64,000 bases of DNA from a bacterium. GTDB taxonomy: Bacteria > Oederibacteriota > Muellerivitia > Muellerivitales > Muellerivitaceae. Shown here piece after piece: positions 17,683 through 27,127 of this stretch. The notes beneath the pieces are model-generated. The model was not told where the DNA came from, searched no databases, and saw only the letters and a program-made list of their open reading frames with translations. Numbering within the stretch: the first letter of the stretch is position 1; each line of letters opens with the position of its first letter. A program made the translations under genes and the position numbers. The DNA lies in NCBI GenBank assembly GCA_035549195.1, contig DASZRK010000049.1, positions 1 through 64,000 of the forward strand, written 5' to 3'.

Positions 17683-20208
17683 TCAAGGGTTGATCTTGTA
17701 CAGCACCGCACTCCCCTGCTGCAACACCACCGTTCCCAACGCGGAGAACTTATTGAGGTTCTCGACGTGGTCCTTGTACTTATCCCTCTCGGTATCGCTC
17801 ACATAAACGTAATCGACCCCATAACGGCGCATCAGGTCCCGGGTCTGGTCCAGGTCCGCCGAGGTATAAATGGCATCGATGTCACTGCGGCGGCGAAACA
17901 AGGTGTCGTCCGGGTCCTTGCCGCGCACCACCGCATGATCCCAGGACCCGCGCCATTGGGCCTCGTGAAAATCCCACCCAAGGACCGTCGGAAATCCAGT
18001 CATGGTCGCCAGGGTGGCATATTGCTGCTGATAGGAGCCGCCCCAAGCTTCCAGGATGACGGGAACCTTTCCGTCCTTGATATGGACGTTCTGGCGGATC
18101 CATTGGGCCACAGCATGATCGGTCGGAAAAGCGCGTTCATAATACACTTCCCCATCCATGGTCGCCAGGTCCGGGGAAGTCCCCGCCATGCGGGCCGTGA
18201 AGGCCAGGACCGGATACAAGGCGGCGCCAAAAAAAGCGAAAAGGAAGAGCGCGATCCAAAGGGTCTTTTTCACCCCGGACCAGCGGGGCCAAAGGATCTC
18301 CACTATCCATTTCAACAAGGGTCCCGAAGCCAGGCCGAAAACGATCCAGACCTGGTAATGGAACTTAAAGACCGAGTTCATCCGATAAAGATCACCGTCG
18401 GAGAAGTGGTCCTTGATGAAGAGGACCTCGCATCCGAAGATCAGCAGGAACCCGATCGCGGACAAAATTGAAACGAAGACCTTTTCGCGGCTTTCGTTCT
18501 TGGAAGCCAACCCAAGGACCGCAAAGAACGCCATCAAAAGACCGACCAGGATCGTGGAGGCCCGCATAGGCGGGAAATTCAACCCGAGCAACAGGGCCAG
18601 GATGACCAGGAGCGTGATCCAGTTCTGGGCCGTTCCTTTTTCCGAAAGAAAGATCTCCGCCCATCCCTGGAGTAGGGACCGGGTCGGTTCGTGGGGGAGG
18701 GGCGTGACCTCCGAGGGTCCGACCGGGGCCAGCTCACCGCCGCAATAACCGCAGAATTTCTTACCCGTTCCTTCCCTTCCACAGACCACACACTCCAAAT
18801 CATTGTCGTTCTTTTTAGGTTTTCCCTTGGGAGCCGCCGACGGGCTTTGGGGGATCAATCGTCCCACCAAACCCGGGATGAGGATGGTGAAAAAAGCGCC
18901 GAAGATCACGATGAGATGGTAGAGGTCCGTCCGGTCCTTTACGATCCCCAGGCCACGGGCCTGTGATTGGAATTTCAAAAAGAAGGGGGCATAAAAAGCA
19001 AAGGAAGCTATAACGATAGGAACTCCCAACACTACTACCGCCTTAAAGAATACATCCCATTTCTTCTCATTGGCCCACCACTCCTGGAGGAACAAGCAGA
19101 CACCCAAGAGGAACATGAAGGTCGGGAAATCCCAGCTATTGAAGAAGGACAAGGAACCGAATATCAAGGCGATCAAGGCCCATTGGCCTACCTGCCAGAC
19201 CCGTTGTCCTCCGAATATCGCAAAGCCAGCCAATGGCGCCTTGAGAAGATTGTATGCCGCCGCGATGGCCAGCAGCACGAAAGGGATGGCCATCACGTGT
19301 GGATGAAGGTCCGACAGGAAGAAACTGAACGAAGGAAATTCGTTGATGAGCTTGTCCGAGGGCGGGACCGGTACGATTCGGGAGGCCTGGAAATAATCCC
19401 ACCCATGCTGGAGCGGGGACAACAGGAAGCCGAAAGCGCCGGCAAGACCGGTGACGGCTCCTGGATCCGCGGGCTGGTTGTAATAAGGGACCCTCAGATT
19501 CCCAATGGTAAAACTCTGCACCGCCCGGTGCCAGTAATCGAGGTTCCCAAAGACGGTCAAGCAAGCGGAGGAGAACAACGAATAACGGTAACGGCGGGTC
19601 AGGGCATAGACCAACGAAAAGGAACAAAGGGCAGCCAAGGCCCAGGTCAGCGCGACCGCTAGGTTATAGGCTTCCCCCGAGGTGATCCCGAACCCCGCGG
19701 TCATGCGTTGGAGCATGGCCACGATGAAATAGCCGAAATAGTAGTAGGAAATGCTCCCGCCTGAAAGCCAAGGGTCCTGCGGGGGCATGGAAGGAGAGGC
19801 CAGGATGCCGTTGATCATGGCGTAGTCCATCGGTTTTTCGGTGCCCACGATGTCGAAGGTCCGCATCTTGTAGGCGCCCGCCACTAGGAAGGCCATCAGG
19901 AAGAACCCTTCCATCAGGACAAAAAAGGCCAGGTTTTTTTTGGCAAATTCAACGAAAGGCCGGCCGATCCAGGTCATAAGAAGGAAGGTCGACACTACGG
20001 CGACGAGGGTCAGGGACAGGAAAAGGGTGGCCCCGTTGAAAGCCACATAGCCCACGAGCCAATAAAGATAACCGACCAGGAGCAGCCCCAGCACCTTGCT
20101 GAAGGCATAACCCTTGTCCGGGAAATGCCGCAAAGCGACGAAAGCGACCGGGTACGTGATCCAGCCGATAAGGGCCACAGCGAAATACCAGATCAACACG
20201 GAACCCAT
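17683..20208 (-). CDS. YYY-type (DUF2298) polytopic membrane protein with internal zinc ribbon
   Basis: This 841-residue protein belongs to the DUF2298/TIGR03662 (Chlor_Arch_YYY) family. It shows the name-giving SYYYF motif at about 154-158, the MPPQDPW motif just before it, and the INEFPSFSFFLSDLHPHVMAIP segment near 285-305. Many transmembrane helices are visible. A zinc ribbon with two Cys pairs (CVVC, CGYC) sits in a soluble loop around residues 470-490, flanked by a Lys-rich linker, between two membrane blocks; this is not a standard part of the family as I know it. ATG 20208 is chosen over the in-frame GTG 20214 because GAGG is well spaced from it. The family co-occurs with TIGR03663 proteins, as here, and is thought to act in glycan transfer; the reaction is not established. 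Confidence 0.85.
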   Translation of the reverse strand: MGSVLIWYFAVALIGWITYPVAFVALRHFPDKGYAFSKVLGLLLVGYLYWLVGYVAFNGATLFLSLTLVAVVSTFLLMTWIGRPFVEFAKKNLAFFVLMEGFFLMAFLVAGAYKMRTFDIVGTEKPMDYAMINGILASPSMPPQDPWLSGGSISYYYFGYFIVAMLQRMTAGFGITSGEAYNLAVALTWALAALCSFSLVYALTRRYRYSLFSSACLTVFGNLDYWHRAVQSFTIGNLRVPYYNQPADPGAVTGLAGAFGFLLSPLQHGWDYFQASRIVPVPPSDKLINEFPSFSFFLSDLHPHVMAIPFVLLAIAAAYNLLKAPLAGFAIFGGQRVWQVGQWALIALIFGSLSFFNSWDFPTFMFLLGVCLFLQEWWANEKKWDVFFKAVVVLGVPIVIASFAFYAPFFLKFQSQARGLGIVKDRTDLYHLIVIFGAFFTILIPGLVGRLIPQSPSAAPKGKPKKNDNDLECVVCGREGTGKKFCGYCGGELAPVGPSEVTPLPHEPTRSLLQGWAEIFLSEKGTAQNWITLLVILALLLGLNFPPMRASTILVGLLMAFFAVLGLASKNESREKVFVSILSAIGFLLIFGCEVLFIKDHFSDGDLYRMNSVFKFHYQVWIVFGLASGPLLKWIVEILWPRWSGVKKTLWIALFLFAFFGAALYPVLAFTARMAGTSPDLATMDGEVYYERAFPTDHAVAQWIRQNVHIKDGKVPVILEAWGGSYQQQYATLATMTGFPTVLGWDFHEAQWRGSWDHAVVRGKDPDDTLFRRRSDIDAIYTSADLDQTRDLMRRYGVDYVYVSDTERDKYKDHVENLNKFSALGTVVLQQGSAVLYKINP

Positions 20209-20266
20209 ATTCACCTCGGACGGAACTGGATCATGGCCTCATAGGGAAGGAAGGCCCGGCACCACA

Positions 20267-23200
20267 TCAATTCTCGGCGGGCGGATTATAGTAAATCTCC
20301 ACCTGCGGATTCTTGTAAATCAGCGGCAAAAAGCCTTGGAACTTGGCCAATCCCTCCGCGGGATATCCGCCTTTTCGGCCCGGGACGCCATTGCGTTCCA
20401 CGGTGCCGATCATGACCAATCGCACCCCGTAGGCATCCAGGTATTTCTTGGCCACGGCCGGATCGGGGGTACGGAAGATCTGCTCGGTGGCTTGGAAACG
20501 CTGTCCCACATCCTCCGTCAGGTCCTGGCGGCCGGTCACCCACTCCCGGACATGCCCATCCCACCCCATCAGGGCCGGGATACCGGTGAAGATGGAGAAC
20601 CGGGAACCCCATGAGTTGTAACCTTCCCCCACGAATTCTAGGAGGCAAGGCTGGTCGGGAACATATTGGTTCAGGAACCGGATGGCCGCCGCATCATAAG
20701 GATTGGCCTTGGCGATATATTCAAGCCCGTTCAATGTCAGGGGCTCGGCCGATCCCGTCCAGCGCTGCCGGATGGAGGGAAGGAAATCATGGCACTTGCG
20801 GAAAGTGGCCAGCACCGGATAGACCAGGATGGCCAGCGTGAACAAGGCCAGGAGCGCGCTCCAATTCCACTGGAACAAGCGCCTCGCCATGTCCCGCTTC
20901 CCTTCCCACGCGACCATAGCGATCCCATTGAGGATGATCGCAAGCAAGAGGGGCAGGAGCACCGAATTCCCAAAGGAACCCGCCCATCGTTGGATCGGAT
21001 AGAGGAAGGAGCCATAGGAAATGCCGGGCAGGACCGTCAACAGACACAGAAGGCCCGCCAAGGAAGCCAATGGAGCCCAAAGCCATTTGACCCAAAAATC
21101 CCTGGTCCAACCTTCCATAATGGCCCACCCCAGGATTCCTCCCAAGAAAAGGAGGTTAACGGCCGCGCCCATGCTTCCGTTCAGTGCTTGGAGCCACCCG
21201 CTCAACAACAACGAAAGCAAAAGAGAGGATAAAAGTACGCACACCGTAAGGATCCAGGGACGGGATGAGCTCGATTCCTTCTTAACAACCTTGGTCAGGG
21301 CCCGGAATATCTCCAAAATGCGGGGCAGGAAAAAGCCGGCGGTCACCGAAGCCAGTTCCCAGGCCACGATATAGAACTTGAAAAGGGTATTGTTCCTTAA
21401 GTAGTCCCCGCCCAAATATTCGCGCATCACGAACACCTCGACCGTGGCCAGAACGAAGAAGAACAAGGATACGAGGAGATAAGCCGCGGATAGATTCCGG
21501 TCCCTTTGGATCTCCCAAGCCAGTCCCAAATGGAAGAACGCCAAAAGCCAAAGGACCGAAAAGAGCCCCAAGCCAAGGGCGATACCCGAGTCTTGGTAGA
21601 GCGGGATGACCCGAATGGCCAAGAGTCCCGACCATACCAACGCCAGGCCCAGGAAAGCGGCCCAAAGGATGCCGTTCCTTCGGAAGAAAAGCGCCAAGGC
21701 CAGCAAAATGGCCCCAAAAAGTCCCAACAGTAGGGAAAGAATGGGCTTGGTTTGGGAACCGGCCCAATGGATCCAAGAGGCTCCCCAAATGACCGCGAGG
21801 GTCCCCGCACCCAGGAACATCATGGACGGGACCGGTCTTTGGTCCTGAACGAAGTTACCCAAGCCATCCATCGTTCTTTCCAGCAGGAGATCCAGGTCCC
21901 ATTTTTCCTTTCTCTCCTTCCCCATCCAATTCGCCAAGGTCCCGGATCGTCCCGCCAGAAAACCGAGGCCCAAAACCGTCACAAAAAAACCGAAGATCCC
22001 GAAAAAATCCCCCAAATCGCTTCGAAGGTGGGGCGTCACCCAAAGGATCTCGCTTTGTTGGGGCCGGAAAGCCTTGAAGAAATAGGGGGCCCACAAGGCC
22101 AGCATGAAAAAGAACAGTACGATCAAGTTCGAGCCGACCCGCAGCAGGAGCCTGGAGAATCCGGCCGTATTCTTCTGGAGGAAGCCGGCGGCGAAAGCCA
22201 CCAGCGTCGCCAACCCGAGGGTGACGAACAGGAGAATGGTCTTGCCGCCCAAGACTTGTGGGTCCAATCCGTTCCAAAAAGTGATGATCCAACCCAAAAG
22301 CGACAAAAGGACCGCCAATGCGGCTAAGAGGGTCCCCAATCCACGTTGCACACCCTTCTCCCCCACTTGCGAAAGCCCCCGGACCATGAGCGCCATGACG
22401 AAAAGGACAAGCCAGGCGGGAACTTCCCATGTGTTCAAATAGGAAACCCCGCCCAACAAGAAACCGGCGGCCACAATGAGTGGAACTTTCGAGAAGATCC
22501 CTTCTTCCCGGTTGGTTTTTGAAAGATAAAGGGACAAAAGAAGACCCATCAAGAGCATCGCAAAGGGCATTGCCAGGGTATGGGCGTGAAGGTCGCCGTA
22601 GAGCACGCTGAAGTAGGGGAACTCGTTGATCGTATTGGGGACGACCCGTGTCGGCCCCCAATAATCGTAATTAATGATCCGGTCCTGCAAGGGACCAAAG
22701 TTGAAGTTGGAAAAAACCGGCCGTAAAGCATCCATGATCTGACGGGCGCCTGCCGGATTGCCCGCGGCCGCGCAAAGGAACCCAGCCACCCAGCCGCTGA
22801 ACCGGCGGCCCGAAAGACCAAAAGCCAGTCCAAAAGCGCTGGAAAAGATCAGGGCGAAAAGGGTGATCAGGCCCAGGTTATAGGCCACTGCGGGGACCAC
22901 CCCCAAGAATTTGGCCAGGACGCCCATCATCAAATGTCCATAGTAGAAGGAATAGCTGATCGGCGTCCCCGCCATCCACTGGTTCTGCGGTGGAAAACTC
23001 TCGCCCCGGACCACCGAAGCCAGGAATCCGAAATCCATGCCCGCTTCCCCGCCACCGTTGTAGCCCTCCCCCACCGGATCATGGATATGGGGGATGAAGA
23101 CCTTGATCAATGAAAAGGCGGCAAACGCGCCGATAAAGGCCAATTCCTGGTGTACCCAATCCTTACCCCACTTGGCCAGCAGGACCTTGAAGTCGCGAGA

Positions 23201-26200
23201 ATTCTTCCAGTAGCTCCAGAGACTTGCGGCCATCAAAAGAAGGAACCAAACCCAGCAGCCGGCGACCGTGAAGCGGAATGGCCCCGGCCCCTTGAACCAC
23301 CAGGTGAAAAGGGCGTTCGGGAACCAAACCACCCAAACGAAGATGAAAAAACCCAATACCTTGCTCAGGGAGTAGCAACCGGGTTGGAGCGGCGCGAAAA
23401 ACCGGGTGGTCAAAGGCAAGGCCATCCAGCCTAGGACCATCAACCCCAACAACCAACTGAACCAAGCCCGCCACTGATAACCTGCTGACTCATAGGGTGT
23501 CCTGTCATGACCGGAGACGCTCTCCTCGACCACGGGTTTCTTGGCTAGTTCTTCCAGGGTTTGCAGGGTCTTGGGATCCGTCATGCGAGGAACGGTGGGA
23601 GGGGCGGTAACAGGGATGTCGGGAGTCGGGCTCACGGTCGGCGCCTTGGTGGGTTGTGCAAATGGCTTTAAATCCGGTCTCGGCTTCGTCCGGCGCGCCG
23701 GGGACTGCGTAACACTCGCCACTGATGGGGTGGGAGTGGCTTCCTCCAATTGGGTCCAAAGCCCCTTGGATTCCAGGTATTGGCGACGGTCCGCGATGAA
23801 CCGATCGACGTTCTTCGGGTCGATGTTGCGCATTTCGTCCCGATCGATGCCACGGACATAATCATCGCTCCCCAGGATCTTTAGGATCCTCTCCCGGGGC
23901 ACATCTTCGACCTTCTTGAAGATATAGACCCGGGGATGGTCATAGACCGAGAAAGACTCTTCGGCCATATCGTCCGGATGTTCCCACCCCAGGAAACTCG
24001 GGAAATTGTGGAACTCGCCCACCATCTTGTAGCCCAGGAGCCCCGACCAAAGGGCCCGGTAGTAGCGGGAAGTCACGGGATAGGCGTTGAACCCATGGGG
24101 TTTGAACTCAGGGGTGCAATTGGTGAGGGTATACCAAAGCTTCTTGGAGGCGATGCTGATGTAATCGCCTTTTTTCAACTCGTCGGCGTAATAGTTCTTC
24201 TTCACCGGCGAGTCATCGGTCAGGAACCCGTGCAATTCGTAGACGGTCATCCCTTCTTGGCGGTACATCCCCGGGTTCCCGGGTTTGTCCATCCGCGGGT
24301 CCTGGTTGGGATCGACCCCGGTCGGGAGCCCGTCATCCCAAGCCTCGGTCAGGACCATGGAACCGGGCGGGATGTTCTTGTAGATCCACACCGACGCGTC
24401 GATCCAGGGGTTCGGGGCGTAATAAACGTGCATGTAAGCGATCGAGTAGAAAAGACTTGGAGCCACCACCAGGGCGACCAGGGCCTTGTGCAGGAGCCCT
24501 CCCCAAGGACGGGCCTTGGCCCAGGAAGCGATATCGGTCACCAAGCGTGCACCAAAAATACAGAAGGCCGGGATGAGCGGCACCATATAACGGACGAATT
24601 TGGTGTTCCAGGCGCCGATGAACCCGAAATAAGGGATGAACCAACAGAGGATCAAAAGATCCGGCAGGGAGATGGCGAATCCCAGTTTTTTCGAAAAGGG
24701 CACCGGGAACAACGTCCCTTTCTCGACCGGCCGGACAATGGCAAAGAGGAACCGGCCCAAGACCCAAGCCGCTCCGGCTACGACCGTCACACCCAGCGGC
24801 CACCATAGTTCAACGCTCATTAAGTTCCGGAGTTGGAAAATATAACGAAGCGTGTCCTTGAATTGGAGCACATAACAGGCATCGGCGATGGAAACCACAT
24901 GCCATTCGTAATTTTGGGAATCCATGAATCCATGAAGATCCAGGAGGGACCAAGGCGAGAAAAGTACGAAGAGCAACACTGAAAGTGCACCGGCCCCCAT
25001 GAGCTTGATCCATTGGGGCATCTGGGCGCGGAAGATCCGGAATTCCATGAAGCCCCAGAGGGTGAACATACCTCCCAAGGCCAACAGGGCCGTGAGCAAC
25101 AGGCCCCATAGGATCAGGCCTCGGTTCGGATCCATTGGGAATAGATCGGTCAGAACACCTTTGAACTTGTAGCCCACGCCCGCGAAGACGATGAAGATGA
25201 GGCCCAGAAGCCCCGTCGCCAGGACGCTGTAAAGGGGCCTATTCGATCCCAATTTCCGGTCATCCCGTTCCCATTCTTTCCGGTCTTTTTGGGCGAGCGA
25301 TACGAGGTGGGCGGTTGCCAGCACGAACAAATAGTAGAGAGAACTCGTCTTGGCCGCCATGGAGAGCCCGAAAGCCGTACCGGCGATGAGATAATTCCTC
25401 CAACTCGCCTCTTTCAATATCCCGCTCGAGGCTAGGACCACTACCACGAAAAGGAAGGTGATGAAGGATTCGGTGATGCAATAGTGGGTCTGTTCAATGC
25501 TGACGACTGCGAAGGCGAAGAACGCGGCGGCGGTAAGGGCCATCACGTTGCTTTTGTAGACGCGACGGACCAAAAGATAGATGGCCGGGATGGTGGCGGT
25601 GGAAAAGGCGGCGGCCCAAAGACGGCCGAGGATCATACAGTCCCCATAGCCCGTGAATTGGATCCCCGAATGGTTCAAGGAAGCAAAAAGTGTCCAAAAA
25701 GCGAAGAGGGCCGCGATAAAACGTCCCCATACCGAGAAGAAGGTCCAGGTCAGGAAAACCCCTGCCACAAGGATGGTAAAAGCCAAGACCCCGAAGACCT
25801 GCGCGAAGACGACCGGTAGGAAAAGGGGGAGGATCCCCAATATAAAGATCACGCCCACCGCCCCGTAAAGAGGCGTTTCAAACCAATCCACTTCCAAAAG
25901 CCGGGAAACGACCCAGGAAAGGGCCAAAGCCACGGTCGAAACAAGGAGCAACCCGGCCATTTTGGCGGGCCGATCATCCAAGGCCTTCACCCACAGGGAG
26001 AAAATCGGGAAGAACTTGACCACCAAGAACCCGATCAAAAGGGCTCCGGCCACACCTTGTTCAAGGACAAGGCTTTTTTCTTCTTTTAAGAGCCCGTGGA
26101 GATAGAACAAAAGGCCGAGCAGCAGGACGGCAAAAACCAAGTTCAGGCCAGAAATACCATTCCCGGAAAAGATCGGGAAAAAATACCAAAGAAACAGGTT

Positions 26201-26620
26201 CGAAAAAACAAAAGCCGCCAACGTGTAATGCGAGAGAAAAAAACGGGACTTCAAAAAAATGGCGATAAGACCCGCAAAAATAGCGGCCAGAAGGGCCCAA
26301 TAAAGCCCAAGGGCCCATCGTTCATTCCGGATGATTTGTTGGAAAAAAGATGGGCAAGACAGTAGTTCGCCGGTAGCCCTGTACAGATAAACAGGCAATT
26401 GACCATAAGCAAAGAAATGGACCCGATAACCATCCGCTGCCTGGATGCCAGCGGTTTGCCCCAGGATATTCCGTTCGTCCGGATGGAAGGAATGCTGAAA
26501 ATCCCAATCGGGATTGAAAAAACGGAATCCGCCCCCAAGTAAGACCAGGACGAGAAGGATCCAAAAGGATCTTCGATCAAAAATCGCGGTTTTAGGGGCT
26601 ACCGCTATTTTTTTCAGCAA
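20267..26620 (-). CDS. Giant fusion of PMT-like glycosyltransferase and YYY (DUF2298) protein
   Basis: This 2117-residue protein is one open frame without interruption. Residues 1 to about 950 form a GT-C/PMT-like glycosyltransferase with many membrane helices and an HPDER motif (46-50) in the first extracytoplasmic loop, where PMT-type enzymes carry their catalytic acid. Residues about 955-1045 are a Pro/Thr/Lys-rich linker. Residues about 1050-2117 form a second DUF2298/YYY unit with SYSFYYGH near 1220 and INEFPYFSVLYGDLHAH near 1335. Translation appears to begin at a TTG (26620) preceded by AGGGGA. The gene is 58 nt upstream of the separate YYY gene. Covalent fusion implies that the two activities work on the same substrate in the membrane. 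Function beyond glycan transfer is inferred. Confidence 0.85.
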   Translation of the reverse strand: MLKKIAVAPKTAIFDRRSFWILLVLVLLGGGFRFFNPDWDFQHSFHPDERNILGQTAGIQAADGYRVHFFAYGQLPVYLYRATGELLSCPSFFQQIIRNERWALGLYWALLAAIFAGLIAIFLKSRFFLSHYTLAAFVFSNLFLWYFFPIFSGNGISGLNLVFAVLLLGLLFYLHGLLKEEKSLVLEQGVAGALLIGFLVVKFFPIFSLWVKALDDRPAKMAGLLLVSTVALALSWVVSRLLEVDWFETPLYGAVGVIFILGILPLFLPVVFAQVFGVLAFTILVAGVFLTWTFFSVWGRFIAALFAFWTLFASLNHSGIQFTGYGDCMILGRLWAAAFSTATIPAIYLLVRRVYKSNVMALTAAAFFAFAVVSIEQTHYCITESFITFLFVVVVLASSGILKEASWRNYLIAGTAFGLSMAAKTSSLYYLFVLATAHLVSLAQKDRKEWERDDRKLGSNRPLYSVLATGLLGLIFIVFAGVGYKFKGVLTDLFPMDPNRGLILWGLLLTALLALGGMFTLWGFMEFRIFRAQMPQWIKLMGAGALSVLLFVLFSPWSLLDLHGFMDSQNYEWHVVSIADACYVLQFKDTLRYIFQLRNLMSVELWWPLGVTVVAGAAWVLGRFLFAIVRPVEKGTLFPVPFSKKLGFAISLPDLLILCWFIPYFGFIGAWNTKFVRYMVPLIPAFCIFGARLVTDIASWAKARPWGGLLHKALVALVVAPSLFYSIAYMHVYYAPNPWIDASVWIYKNIPPGSMVLTEAWDDGLPTGVDPNQDPRMDKPGNPGMYRQEGMTVYELHGFLTDDSPVKKNYYADELKKGDYISIASKKLWYTLTNCTPEFKPHGFNAYPVTSRYYRALWSGLLGYKMVGEFHNFPSFLGWEHPDDMAEESFSVYDHPRVYIFKKVEDVPRERILKILGSDDYVRGIDRDEMRNIDPKNVDRFIADRRQYLESKGLWTQLEEATPTPSVASVTQSPARRTKPRPDLKPFAQPTKAPTVSPTPDIPVTAPPTVPRMTDPKTLQTLEELAKKPVVEESVSGHDRTPYESAGYQWRAWFSWLLGLMVLGWMALPLTTRFFAPLQPGCYSLSKVLGFFIFVWVVWFPNALFTWWFKGPGPFRFTVAGCWVWFLLLMAASLWSYWKNSRDFKVLLAKWGKDWVHQELAFIGAFAAFSLIKVFIPHIHDPVGEGYNGGGEAGMDFGFLASVVRGESFPPQNQWMAGTPISYSFYYGHLMMGVLAKFLGVVPAVAYNLGLITLFALIFSSAFGLAFGLSGRRFSGWVAGFLCAAAGNPAGARQIMDALRPVFSNFNFGPLQDRIINYDYWGPTRVVPNTINEFPYFSVLYGDLHAHTLAMPFAMLLMGLLLSLYLSKTNREEGIFSKVPLIVAAGFLLGGVSYLNTWEVPAWLVLFVMALMVRGLSQVGEKGVQRGLGTLLAALAVLLSLLGWIITFWNGLDPQVLGGKTILLFVTLGLATLVAFAAGFLQKNTAGFSRLLLRVGSNLIVLFFFMLALWAPYFFKAFRPQQSEILWVTPHLRSDLGDFFGIFGFFVTVLGLGFLAGRSGTLANWMGKERKEKWDLDLLLERTMDGLGNFVQDQRPVPSMMFLGAGTLAVIWGASWIHWAGSQTKPILSLLLGLFGAILLALALFFRRNGILWAAFLGLALVWSGLLAIRVIPLYQDSGIALGLGLFSVLWLLAFFHLGLAWEIQRDRNLSAAYLLVSLFFFVLATVEVFVMREYLGGDYLRNNTLFKFYIVAWELASVTAGFFLPRILEIFRALTKVVKKESSSSRPWILTVCVLLSSLLLSLLLSGWLQALNGSMGAAVNLLFLGGILGWAIMEGWTRDFWVKWLWAPLASLAGLLCLLTVLPGISYGSFLYPIQRWAGSFGNSVLLPLLLAIILNGIAMVAWEGKRDMARRLFQWNWSALLALFTLAILVYPVLATFRKCHDFLPSIRQRWTGSAEPLTLNGLEYIAKANPYDAAAIRFLNQYVPDQPCLLEFVGEGYNSWGSRFSIFTGIPALMGWDGHVREWVTGRQDLTEDVGQRFQATEQIFRTPDPAVAKKYLDAYGVRLVMIGTVERNGVPGRKGGYPAEGLAKFQGFLPLIYKNPQVEIYYNPPAEN

Positions 26621-26746
26621 GGTTTGTCCCCTGAGCAGAGGTGGGATGACTAGTTGTAAAAAACCCCGAAATATTACCGCAAAATGAAAAACGGGCCTAG
26701 AAGAAAGAATTTATCCCCGGATATAAAAGCGGGACTTAACGGCCGT

Positions 26747-27127
26747 TTAACGGCAAATCAGACGACACTCCCCTAAACAAAGATTATTGGAAAAGGCCTT
26801 GAGCGAATAGGCTCCCGCTGCCGGCACCATGACCCGCCAGGCCGTGATCAGATCGTGCGAGGGCAAGTCCCCGTTAAAAACGATCTTCCGAGGCTGACTA
26901 TCCTGGACTTTCGCGCCCTTTTCATCGCAAAGGGTGATGTCCACTTGGAACTCACCACGACCTTCGAAGGAAAAACGGGTGAATGTCAGGAACTCCACAC
27001 CCCAAGGATATTGAGGAGGGCTAAAACCCTGGAAGATCCCCCGCAGGTCGTAATTCTTGGACATGACATCTTGTTGGATCTGCGCGCAACAGAGAAAAGC
27101 GGTTATCCTCGGCATATTGAGTTCCAT
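26747..27127 (-). CDS. Small conserved-looking protein of unknown function
   Basis: This 126-residue protein has no signal peptide and no membrane helix. I place the start at ATG 27127, which overlaps the stop of the GT2 gene by one base (TGATG), so the two are translationally coupled; an internal ATG four codons later is also possible. The sequence reads as a small beta-sandwich: LRGIFQGFSPPQYPWGVEFL, then FSFEGRGEFQVDITLCDEKG. This pattern resembles the DUF6941-type proteins, but I am not certain. It is Cys-rich for its size (five). It sits between a GT2 gene and the giant PMT-YYY gene, and is likely part of their operon. Confidence 0.7.
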   Translation of the reverse strand: MELNMPRITAFLCCAQIQQDVMSKNYDLRGIFQGFSPPQYPWGVEFLTFTRFSFEGRGEFQVDITLCDEKGAKVQDSQPRKIVFNGDLPSHDLITAWRVMVPAAGAYSLKAFSNNLCLGECRLICR

